The notes beneath the pieces were generated by a model, which worked only from the letters and a program-made list of their open reading frames with translations, was not told the origin of the DNA and made no database searches. From Myxococcales bacterium (GTDB lineage: Bacteria > Myxococcota > Myxococcia > Myxococcales > Anaeromyxobacteraceae): a DNA stretch of 9,709 nt. The number at the start of each line of letters is the position of its first letter. Position 1 is the stretch's first letter. Shown here one piece after another: positions 1 through 6,074 of the stretch. The stretch is from contig JAJYHA010000382.1 in NCBI GenBank assembly GCA_021784995.1, positions 1-9,709 on the forward strand, written 5' to 3'. Position numbers and translations under genes: made by a program.

Positions 1-606
1 CGATCTCTCCCCGTCGCGGTGGTGCTCGGCACGGTCCGCCTCGTCCAGGCGGTCCGGCCGCGCGTCCGCGGCCTGCGGCGGACCGGGCACGTGCTGTACC
101 GGCCCGGCGCGCGGTACGCGGCGAGCCACACCTGGCTGGTGCGGGAGGGCGGGCGGCTGACGGTGGGGCTGGACGGCGTGGCGCAGCAGATCCTCCCCTG
201 GGCGCTGGCCGTCCAGCTCCCCCGACCCGGCGACGTGCTGGCGGAGGGCCAGGTGGCGGCGGTGGTCGCGTGCGGCGGTCTGGACGCGCGCATCGCCGCC
301 CCGGTCGGCGGGCGGGTGGTGGCGGTGAACGCGGAGGTGCAGCGCGACCCGTCGCTCGTGAAGGAGGACGGGTACGGCCGGGGCTGGCTCTTCGCCCTGG
401 AGCCGTCCGACGCCCGCTGGTCGACGCTGCCGGGCGGGGAGAGGGCGCGGGCGTGGATGACGGACGAGTCGGAGCGGCTCGACCGCTTCCTCGAGGGTCG
501 GGTCGGGTTCGCGGGCCGGATCGCCCGGACGGGGCCGGGCCCGGTCGAACGACCGCTCGCGGGCGCCGCATGGCGCGACCTCACCGACGCCTTCCTCCAC
601 GCCTGA
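1..606 (+). CDS. GcvH-like (lipoyl-fold) membrane-associated protein without lipoyl-lysine, 5' partial
   Basis: The frame is open to the left edge, so the first residues are probably missing; GTG codons at 19 and 22 are possible internal starts. Numbering from base 1 gives 201 residues. Residues 38-137 follow the glycine-cleavage H-protein pattern: SHTW (42-45), a VGLDGVA stretch (55-61), PxPGD (74-78), APVGGRVVAVN (100-110) and a YGRGWLF segment (125-131). The position that carries lipoyl-lysine in GcvH, in the ESVKA turn before the APVSG strand, reads ACGGLDARI here. The only lysine in the whole visible protein is K121, so lipoylation is not possible. The visible N-terminus (LPVAVVLG, then Arg-rich) could be the end of a membrane anchor. 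The C-terminal GGERARAW...LDRFL helix is, as I recall it, typical of H-like proteins found beside redox genes in deltaproteobacteria, not of true GcvH. No glycine-cleavage genes are visible. Fold fairly sure; function unknown. Confidence 0.8.
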   Translation, partial: RSLPVAVVLGTVRLVQAVRPRVRGLRRTGHVLYRPGARYAASHTWLVREGGRLTVGLDGVAQQILPWALAVQLPRPGDVLAEGQVAAVVACGGLDARIAAPVGGRVVAVNAEVQRDPSLVKEDGYGRGWLFALEPSDARWSTLPGGERARAWMTDESERLDRFLEGRVGFAGRIARTGPGPVERPLAGAAWRDLTDAFLHA

Positions 607-623
607 AGCGCAGGACGGCGACG

Positions 624-640
624 TGCGGCTTGTTGCCGCA
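624..640 (+). terminator. Hairpin after the GcvH-like gene, possible weak terminator
   Basis: A perfect 6-bp stem, TGCGGC/GCCGCA with a 5-nt TTGTT loop, starts 18 nt after the stop codon. No T-run follows, so it is not a canonical intrinsic terminator. It may only slow polymerase or protect a 3' end, and stems this short are frequent by chance in GC-rich DNA. Confidence 0.2.
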
Positions 641-755
641 GAGGGCTCCTGCCTGCCGCTCGACTGCCCCCTCCACGAGGCGCGCGGCGCGCAGCCGTTG
701 CGCGGATCGGCGCGGTCGACGTTCCCGGCGCGCGCTTTTTCCCGGGGCTGCGGCC

Positions 756-771
756 GATTGACGCGGATTGA
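756..771 (+). promoter_or_regulatory. Direct repeat GATTGA-N4-GATTGA, candidate activator site
   Basis: Two identical GATTGA hexamers start exactly 10 bp apart (756-761 and 766-771), one helical turn, as in tandem sites for dimeric response regulators. The second copy overlaps the candidate -35 element at 768-773. The placement suits an activator contacting RNA polymerase at -35. The binding protein is unknown; the operon's own response regulator is one candidate. Two 6-mers are weak evidence alone. Confidence 0.25.
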
Positions 772-796
772 TCGCGCCTGGCCTCGCCTCTCAAAT
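768..796 (+). promoter_or_regulatory. Candidate sigma70-type promoter for the cytochrome/sensor operon
   Basis: TTGATC (768-773) matches the -35 consensus TTGACA at 4 of 6 positions. After a 17-bp spacer, TCAAAT (791-796) matches the -10 consensus TATAAT at 4 of 6. The spacing is ideal and the patch is less GC-rich than its surroundings. Transcription would start near 803 and leave a leader of about 115 nt before the ATG at 920. The match is modest and was found by eye. Confidence 0.35.
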
Positions 797-809
797 TCGC
801 GTGTCGAAT
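795..809. promoter_or_regulatory. Inverted repeat ATTCG-N5-CGAAT, candidate operator
   Basis: A perfect 5-bp inverted repeat with a 5-bp spacer (ATTCG at 795-799, CGAAT at 805-809) overlaps the end of the proposed -10 element and the likely start site. A protein bound there would be expected to block transcription. It could equally be a chance palindrome; no known regulator consensus was recognised. Confidence 0.25.
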
Positions 810-876
810 CAGGCGTCGTGGCTGCGCGATCGGCATTGGACATCGGCAATCCGACGGCGTAAGAAGCTCCCCTGGC

Positions 877-888
877 GCGTCCGGACGC
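877..888. promoter_or_regulatory. 12-bp perfect palindrome GCGTCCGGACGC in the leader
   Basis: GCGTCCGGACGC is its own reverse complement and lies 31 nt upstream of the ATG at 920, inside the proposed 5' leader. It could be a DNA operator. As RNA it would form only a 4-bp stem around CCGG, which is poor. Perfect 12-mers occur by chance in GC-rich DNA, so support is slight. Confidence 0.18.
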
Positions 889-919
889 TTTCGCGCGGGC
901 GGGAAAGGCGAGCTCGAGG

Positions 920-1972
920 ATGAGACGGATCTTACTCTGCGTCGCTCTGGCGCTCGGAGCGGGCCCAGCCTTGGCGGGGCTCCCATCGGACCAGGACGAA
1001 TGCATGGGGTGTCACGGCAGCGACCCCTCCATGTCGATGGACCTCCCCAGCGGCGAAAAGCTCTCGCTCTACGTGGACCCGGCCGTCTTCTCGAAGTCGG
1101 TTCACGGCGAGATCCTGCGCTGCACCGACTGTCACACGGAGAAGAAGGGGTACCCGCACGACTCGAAGCCGTTCGCGTCGAAGCGCGACCTGGCCGTCGC
1201 CTACTACGATGGCTGCAAGGCCTGCCACTTCGCGAACTACACCAAGACGCTGGACGGGGTGCACTACGCCGTGATGGCGAAGGGGAACCGCCAGGCGGCG
1301 CTCTGCGTCGACTGCCACGGCTCCCACGACATCCAGCGGGCCAGCGAGCCGCGCACCCGCATCTCGCACACCTGCGCCAACTGCCACGCCGACGTCTTCA
1401 AGGTCTACGCGGCGAGCGTCCACGGCCGTGACGCGGAGGCGGGCAACGCGGACGTGCCGGTCTGCACCGACTGCCACCGCGCCCACGACATCGTCGACCC
1501 GCGCGGCGGCGCGCTCTCGCTCCGCACTCCCGAGGTGTGCGGCCGCTGCCACACCAACGAGAAGCTGATGGCGAAGTACGGGCTCTCCACCAAGGTGGTC
1601 GACACCTACCTGCGCGACTTCCACGGCATGTCGGCCACCCTCCAGCGCCGCAGCGCGGGGCACCGCAGCGGCAACCGGAAGAGCTTCGCCGCCGTCTGCA
1701 CCGACTGCCACGGCGTGCACGACATCCAGAAGTCGTCCGACCCGTCCTCGCACACGATCCAGGCCAACCTGGTGCAGACGTGCCGCAAGTGCCACCCGGA
1801 CGCGACGAAGGAGTTCCCGAAGGCGTGGCTGTCCCACTACGAGCCGACGCCGCACAAGGCCAGCCTCGTGTGGATGGTGCAGATGTTCTACAAGGTGCTG
1901 ATCCCCTTCATGGTCAGCGGCCTCGTCCTCCAGATCGCGCTGCACCTCTGGCGCGTGGTGGTCAACCGATGA
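920..1972 (+). CDS. Nine-haem c-type cytochrome with C-terminal membrane anchor
   Basis: 350 aa. A signal peptide (RR, then a hydrophobic stretch to about A19, with an ALA-G cleavage site) exports it to the periplasm, and a C-terminal helix at about 322-347 anchors it to the inner membrane. Nine CXXCH haem-c motifs begin at C28, C68, C99, C129, C152, C182, C207, C260 and C288. After the first haem the motifs run in pairs: a CxDCH site followed by a second CXXCH, preceded by a (V/F)H(G/Y) histidine (H62, H115, H168, H235) that could be a distal ligand. Three of the four pairs also carry HDI after the first motif. The stop overlaps the start of a cytochrome b gene by 4 bp, so the product is probably the periplasmic electron-accepting subunit of a quinol-oxidising bc-type complex (compare Geobacter CbcA, which has seven haems). 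The direction of electron flow is inference. GAGG abuts the ATG and GAAAGG lies 11 nt upstream. Confidence 0.95.
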   Translation: MRRILLCVALALGAGPALAGLPSDQDECMGCHGSDPSMSMDLPSGEKLSLYVDPAVFSKSVHGEILRCTDCHTEKKGYPHDSKPFASKRDLAVAYYDGCKACHFANYTKTLDGVHYAVMAKGNRQAALCVDCHGSHDIQRASEPRTRISHTCANCHADVFKVYAASVHGRDAEAGNADVPVCTDCHRAHDIVDPRGGALSLRTPEVCGRCHTNEKLMAKYGLSTKVVDTYLRDFHGMSATLQRRSAGHRSGNRKSFAAVCTDCHGVHDIQKSSDPSSHTIQANLVQTCRKCHPDATKEFPKAWLSHYEPTPHKASLVWMVQMFYKVLIPFMVSGLVLQIALHLWRVVVNR

Positions 1973-2682
1973 GCGACTCCATCGTCCGATTCTCCGTCAA
2001 GCAGCGCATCGAGCATTTCATCACGATGATCGTGTTCACGATGCTCTGCCTGACCGGCCTGCCGCAGAAGTTCTACGAGGCGGCCTGGGCGCAGCGGCTC
2101 GTCGACCTCTTCGGCGGCATCGACGCCACCCGGTGGATCCACCGCTTCTGCGGGTGGACCCTGGCCATCTCGACCGTCTTCCACTTCTACAGCGCGCTGT
2201 GGACCATCGGGCAGAAGAAGACCCGGCTGGCGATGATCCCCACCCGCCACGACTTCGAGGACGCCATCAACACGCTGCGGTACTACCTCGGCCTGCGCGA
2301 TCACGGGCCGAAGTACGATCGGTACGACTACAAGCAGAAGTTCGAGTACTGGGGGCTGGTGTTCGGTAACGTCATCATGGTGATGACGGGCCTCATCCTG
2401 ATCTACCCGACGTTCGTGGCGCGGCTGCTGCCAGGGCAGTTCGTCCCGGCGGCCAAGGTCGCTCACTCGAACGAGGGCTTGATGGCCTTCCTGGTCATCA
2501 CGATCTGGCACGTATACAACGCCCACCTGAACCCGGACGTCTTCCCGTTCGACACGGGCATCTTCACGGGGAGAATCTCCCGCGAGAGAATGGCGCACGA
2601 GCACCCGCTCGAGCTGGCCCGGATGGAGGGCCGGAGCGAGGAGGGGGAGCACGTGGCCGGCCATGCCCGGGAAGTGGTTTGA
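1969..2682 (+). CDS. Di-haem cytochrome b, four-helix membrane subunit of a bc-type quinol oxidoreductase
   Basis: 237 aa. The ATG overlaps the TGA of the cytochrome c gene (ATGA). Four hydrophobic helices are visible at about 14-36, 55-80, 125-148 and 166-188. Histidines suited to b-haem ligation lie in helix 1 (H16), helix 2 (H58 and H72) and helix 4 (H166 and H181). This is the pattern of the cytochrome b561 / formate-dehydrogenase-gamma-like family, which oxidises or reduces (mena)quinone and passes electrons to a partner. A soluble C-terminal tail contains HEHPLELAR (210-218), a feature I associate with cytochrome b subunits paired with multihaem cytochromes. The partner here is clearly the nine-haem protein upstream. 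No iron-sulfur or molybdopterin subunit lies next to it, so a dehydrogenase anchor is less likely. The exact ligand set and direction of electron flow are inference. Confidence 0.9.
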   Translation: MSDSIVRFSVKQRIEHFITMIVFTMLCLTGLPQKFYEAAWAQRLVDLFGGIDATRWIHRFCGWTLAISTVFHFYSALWTIGQKKTRLAMIPTRHDFEDAINTLRYYLGLRDHGPKYDRYDYKQKFEYWGLVFGNVIMVMTGLILIYPTFVARLLPGQFVPAAKVAHSNEGLMAFLVITIWHVYNAHLNPDVFPFDTGIFTGRISRERMAHEHPLELARMEGRSEEGEHVAGHAREVV

Positions 2683-3634
2683 CTACGCCGCGGAGTCGAT
2701 GACCCACGCCCTCGTCGCCGCGCTGGCGATGGAGGCGCTCCTGCGCGCGTGGCGCGCGCGCTCGCCGGACGACCGGCTGGTGCTGCGGCTGGTGGGGCTG
2801 GTCCAGCCGCTCCTGGTCACCCCGGCGCTCTTCCTCTTCGTCCCCCAGCGCGTGGGCGACGAGTTTCGGGACCGGTACGCGATCTTCTCGGCGCGCCACT
2901 GGGAAGAGGTGAGCCTTCGCGGTGTCACGGCGTTCCAGGCCGGGGTGGTGCTGCTGGCGCTCCTCGGCACCGCGCTCTTCCTGATGGACCTGATGCCGTT
3001 GCTGCGGGCCGGGAGCCGATCGCTGCCGGCGCCGGCGCCGGCGCCTCCCGAGCTGGAGGGCCTGGTGGCCGAGCTGTCCGCGGCGCGCCGGCTGCGCCCT
3101 CCCGGGATCCGCTTCGTCGAGGGGCCCGCGCCGGTGCTCTTCTGCGCCGGGGTGCGCGCCCCGGCGCTCGTGGTCTCGCGCGGCGCGCTGGCGCTGCTCG
3201 ACGCGGACGAGCTGCGCTCCGCGCTCTCGCACGAGCTGGCGCACCTCACGCGCCACGACCCCGCCACCTCCTGGATCATGATGTGCGTGCGGGCGGTCCT
3301 CTTCTTCAACCCGGTGGCGCAGGTGGTGGCGCGGGCGCTGGCCCGCGACGCGGAGTGGCGCGCCGACGAGGGGGCGGGCGGGGACAGGCTCGCGCTGGCG
3401 AGCGCGGTCCTCAAGCTGTACCGGACCGGCGTGCGCCGGCGTCCGGCCGCGGGCCGGACGCTCCCGTTCGCGGCCGTGCTGGGCGAGCCGCTGCGCCGGG
3501 TGCGTTCCCACGACGTCGAGGCGCGCTGCCGGCGGCTGCTCGAGCCCGCGCCGCCGGCGCGGCTCCCGCTGCGGCGGCTCCGGGTGGCGCTCGCGGCCGC
3601 CTGCCTGGTCGCGCTGGCGACGGTGGTGACGTGA
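2663..3634 (+). CDS. M56 (BlaR1-like) membrane zinc metallopeptidase
   Basis: 323 aa. The start lies inside the end of the cytochrome b gene (20-bp overlap), and a GGAGGGGGAG purine run ends 13 nt upstream of the ATG. Likely membrane segments are at about 15-28, 42-61, 91-112, 204-217 and 304-322. The catalytic core is HELAH (190-194; zinc ligands H190 and H194, base E191). A downstream RDAEWRADE stretch supplies E231 as probable third zinc ligand, and LFFNP (213-217) fits the M56 pattern between them. A Pro-Ala linker (121-129) separates the third helix from the protease region. The protein ends in a last helix with no C-terminal penicillin-binding sensor domain, and no BlaI-type repressor lies nearby, so a role in beta-lactam sensing is not indicated. 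It probably cuts a membrane or cytoplasmic regulator; the substrate is unknown. An M48 (HtpX-like) assignment is the main alternative. Confidence 0.87.
   Translation: MPGKWFDYAAESMTHALVAALAMEALLRAWRARSPDDRLVLRLVGLVQPLLVTPALFLFVPQRVGDEFRDRYAIFSARHWEEVSLRGVTAFQAGVVLLALLGTALFLMDLMPLLRAGSRSLPAPAPAPPELEGLVAELSAARRLRPPGIRFVEGPAPVLFCAGVRAPALVVSRGALALLDADELRSALSHELAHLTRHDPATSWIMMCVRAVLFFNPVAQVVARALARDAEWRADEGAGGDRLALASAVLKLYRTGVRRRPAAGRTLPFAAVLGEPLRRVRSHDVEARCRRLLEPAPPARLPLRRLRVALAAACLVALATVVT
3025..3045 (+). repeat. Hexanucleotide tandem repeat (GCCGGC)x3.5 within the protease gene
   Basis: Three exact GCCGGC units at 3025-3042 plus a half unit (GCC) encode the Pro-Ala linker between the third membrane helix and the protease domain. 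Unit gain or loss would stay in frame and change only linker length. Confidence 0.6.
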
Positions 3635-4194
3635 GCGGCCTGGCCCGCCCGGCGCCCGTGCGCCTCGTCGATCTCCTCGGGGTCCTGGGCTCCGTCGCCG
3701 CGGTGTTCACGGGCGCGGCGCTGGTGCTCCAGGGCGTGGACGCGCTGCCGGCGCTGATCACCGGCGAGCCCCGTCACGTGCGGCGCGCCGCCACCGTGGC
3801 CGAGGTGGAGCACCGGCTGCGCGCGCGCCTCCTCGTGCCGTACTACTTCCCGAGCACGCTCCTCTGGCCGCCGCAGCGCATCCGCTTCGTGCGCGGCCCG
3901 CCCGGCGCCGCCGCGCTGTGGGTGGGCGCGCGCGAGGGGGGACCGCACCTCCTCGTGGCGGAGACCCTGGGGCCGGGCCCCATCCCGCCGCCCCTGCTCC
4001 CCGACGCGCAGGTGCTGCACGCCTCCCCGGTGGCGGTGGGCCGGGCCCGCGGCACGCTCGCGCGCGTCGTGGAGGACGGCGCCATGGCCTGGCAGCTCAC
4101 CTGGGTGCAGGACGGCCGCAGCATCCTGCTGCGGTCGCGGGGCACGGTGGACGAGCTGCTCCGCATCGCCCGCAGCGTGAGGGAGGAGCAATGA
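3631..4194 (+). CDS. Small single-pass membrane protein with DUF4367-like C-terminal region
   Basis: 187 aa from a GTG that overlaps the protease stop (GTGA, 4 bp); the next gene starts on its own stop (ATGA). One hydrophobic helix at about 12-33 is followed by a presumably periplasmic domain. Two stretches recall the DUF4367 / RseB-like lipid-facing domains: VPYYFPSTLL (69-78) and the C-terminal W-x3-W...DGRSILL...ELLRIARSV region (154-183). In that family this domain often sits on anti-sigma or envelope-sensing proteins. I see no catalytic residues. Its place between a membrane protease and a sensor kinase suggests an accessory sensor, protease regulator or substrate, but that is inference. 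The domain call is by eye and tentative; the reading frame itself is well supported by the flanking overlaps. Confidence 0.8.
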   Translation: MSGLARPAPVRLVDLLGVLGSVAAVFTGAALVLQGVDALPALITGEPRHVRRAATVAEVEHRLRARLLVPYYFPSTLLWPPQRIRFVRGPPGAAALWVGAREGGPHLLVAETLGPGPIPPPLLPDAQVLHASPVAVGRARGTLARVVEDGAMAWQLTWVQDGRSILLRSRGTVDELLRIARSVREEQ

Positions 4195-6074
4195 GCCCCG
4201 GGGCGCAGACCCGCGCGGGCGGCCTGGGGCGTCAGGGGCTCCGCTTCCGCGTCTACCTGCTGATCGCCATCGGCGTCCTCGTCCCCTCGGCGCTGGTGGG
4301 CTCCCTCGCCTGGTGGCACCTGTCGGAGCTCGACCACGAGCTGCTGGCGGCGCGCCGCGGCGCGACCATCGCGGTCGCGGAGCACGTGGACGAGGAGATC
4401 ACCGGCGACCTCGAGGCGCTCCAGCGCCTGGCGTCGGCGCCGGCCGTCACCGGTGGAGGGTCGCAGGAGGCGGTCGACGCCCTGCTGCGCGCCACCTACC
4501 TCCACGCGCAGTTCCTGGGCGGGCTCTTCCTGCTCGATCGCGAGGGGAGGGTGCTCATCGAGGAGCCGCGCGGCGGGCGCTCGGTGGCGCCGCCGTGGAA
4601 CCTCCCGGAGGTGCAGGCCACCCTGCGGGACGGCAAGCCGCGCGTCACCTCGCTGGAGGGCGCGCACGACGAGGAGCGCACCTACGCGCTCGTCTCGGTG
4701 GTGGACTGGCGCGGCAAGCCGATGGGAGTCGTGGGCGCGGTGATCGACCCGGGCCAGCCGGCGCGCGCGCGCGTGCTGCGCCACCTGATCCGGCGCCCGG
4801 GGGGGCACGCGAGCATCGTCGACGCGAACGGGACCGTGCTGGCCAGCACCGAACGCGGCCAGGTCCACCAGGCCATCAGCTGCCGCGCGCGCACGGCCCG
4901 GCTCGTGCGCGCGAAGGAGACCTCCATCGGGCTGTGCCGGGACTGCCACGCCACCGCCGTCCCCTGGATCATGGCGGTGGCGCCGCTCTCGGCGGCGCCC
5001 TGGGCCGTGGTGACGATCCAGCCGGAGGAGGCGGTGCTGGCCACCGCGCGGGGCATCTCCGGCCGCCTGATCCTGCTGGCGGTCGGCCTGCTGATCATGG
5101 CCGGGACCTTCGCGTGGGGGGCGGTGCGGAGCGTGACGCGCCCCGTGGCCGTGCTCACGGCGTCGGCCGAGCGCATCGCGGCGGGCGGCATGGACGAGCC
5201 GATCCCGGAGCTGGGGGCCGACGAGCTGGGCCGGCTCGGCCGCTCGGTCGAGCGCATGCGCAGCTCGCTGCGCGAGATGATCGCCTACGTGGCGCGGGCG
5301 AACGAGGCGCTCGAGCAGCGCGTCGCGGAGCGGACGCGCGAGCTGGCCAGCGCCAACGCGCAGCTGCGGGAGCGCGACGCCCAGCGGCAGCGGCTGCTCC
5401 GCACGGTGATCACCGCGCAGGAGGACGAGCGCAAGCGCATCGCCCGCGAGCTGCACGACGAGACCACGCAGAGCCTGGCCGCGCTCGCCATGGGGATCGA
5501 GGCGGCGGGCAGCGCGATCCGCAGCGGCGGGCCGCGCCCCCGGCTCGACGAGGTGAAGACGCTGGCGGTGCGGACGCTGGAGGAGGTCCACCGCCTCATC
5601 CTCGACCTGCGCCCGGCGGTGCTCGACGACCTGGGGCTCTCCTCGGCCCTGCGCTGGTACGCCGAGCGCTGCCTGACCAGCCGCGGCATCGCCGTCCGGT
5701 GCGAGATCGCGGAGATGGGGCGGCGGCTCCCGACCGAGATCGAGGTCGCGCTCTTCCGCATGGCGCAGGAGGTGATGAACAACATCGCCCGCCACGCCGA
5801 GGCCGAGTCGGTGCTGATCCAGATGGAGCAGAGCGGCCGCGAGCTGCGCATCGAGATCGAGGACGACGGCAAGGGCTTCGCCCCCGGCACGGCGCCGACG
5901 GACCGCCCGCACTACGGGCTGCTCGGGCTGCAGGAGCGCGCGGACCTGCTGGGGGGCAAGCTGACCGTCGACTCCGCGCCCGGCCGCGGCACCCGGATCG
6001 AGATCGTGGTGCCGCTCCCGCCGGACGAGGCTTCCCCGGAGGCGCCGGCCCCGATAAGCTCGGAGGCGCCGTGA
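4191..6074 (+). CDS. Sensor histidine kinase (HisKA_3 type) with periplasmic haem-c motif
   Basis: 627 aa, ATG overlapping the previous stop, with a strong GGGAGGAG ribosome site at 4181-4188. Order of parts: helix 1 (about 20-41), a periplasmic Cache-like region (42-290), helix 2 (291-313), HAMP (about 314-366), coiled coil (about 366-415), dimerisation/phosphoacceptor segment with ELHDE (H422 the likely phosphorylated His), and an HATPase domain with the EVMNN N-box (527-531), DDGKGF (558-563) and GLLGLQERADLLGG (576-589). This is the NarX/DegS-type subfamily that pairs with LuxR-type regulators, and such a regulator follows directly. The second half of the periplasmic region contains CRDCH (249-253), a perfect c-type haem attachment motif, plus a lone C231. 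H226 or M261 are possible second axial ligands. The kinase probably senses redox state or a small haem ligand; no signal is proven. Confidence 0.94.
   Translation: MSPGAQTRAGGLGRQGLRFRVYLLIAIGVLVPSALVGSLAWWHLSELDHELLAARRGATIAVAEHVDEEITGDLEALQRLASAPAVTGGGSQEAVDALLRATYLHAQFLGGLFLLDREGRVLIEEPRGGRSVAPPWNLPEVQATLRDGKPRVTSLEGAHDEERTYALVSVVDWRGKPMGVVGAVIDPGQPARARVLRHLIRRPGGHASIVDANGTVLASTERGQVHQAISCRARTARLVRAKETSIGLCRDCHATAVPWIMAVAPLSAAPWAVVTIQPEEAVLATARGISGRLILLAVGLLIMAGTFAWGAVRSVTRPVAVLTASAERIAAGGMDEPIPELGADELGRLGRSVERMRSSLREMIAYVARANEALEQRVAERTRELASANAQLRERDAQRQRLLRTVITAQEDERKRIARELHDETTQSLAALAMGIEAAGSAIRSGGPRPRLDEVKTLAVRTLEEVHRLILDLRPAVLDDLGLSSALRWYAERCLTSRGIAVRCEIAEMGRRLPTEIEVALFRMAQEVMNNIARHAEAESVLIQMEQSGRELRIEIEDDGKGFAPGTAPTDRPHYGLLGLQERADLLGGKLTVDSAPGRGTRIEIVVPLPPDEASPEAPAPISSEAP

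Larger units (their letters stand above)
607..919. other. 313-bp intergenic region upstream of the cytochrome operon
   Basis: No convincing gene lies in this gap. It has a hairpin just after the first gene (624-640), a locally AT-richer patch around 756-810 with a candidate promoter and repeats, a short direct repeat ATCGGCA at 829-835 and 842-848 (13 bp apart), and a 12-bp perfect palindrome at 877-888. If the promoter is right, the leader before the ATG at 920 is about 115 nt. A 79-codon frame at 623-862 begins at a GTG, has no recognisable content, and is not called. Confidence 0.6.

Noticed and set aside
736..740. T5 run after GC-rich sequence as an intrinsic terminator
   Set aside because: No good stem ends at the run; the nearby GCGC-type words pair only imperfectly.
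623..862. 79-codon frame in the gap before the cytochrome operon
   Set aside because: GTG start without a ribosome site, no domain, and it covers the proposed promoter elements.
873..888. Sigma54 (-24/-12) promoter around TGGCGCG
   Set aside because: The -12 GC element is not in register with the -24 GG (CG appears where GC is needed).
932..1945. Long minus-strand open frame opposite the cytochrome c gene (337 codons)
   Set aside because: Shadow of a GC-rich gene: the sense frame has nine haem motifs and a signal peptide, while the antisense product is low-complexity Val/Arg/Ala-rich with no domain.
2663..3634. Beta-lactam resistance sensor (BlaR1) function for the M56 protein
   Set aside because: No penicillin-binding domain, no BlaI repressor and no beta-lactamase in the window; only the protease part is shared.
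4313..6070. Upstream extension of the response regulator frame through the kinase gene
   Set aside because: The extension is Arg/Gly/Ala-rich shadow sequence. The true start is the GTG at 6071, with GGAGG just upstream and a receiver domain beginning right there.
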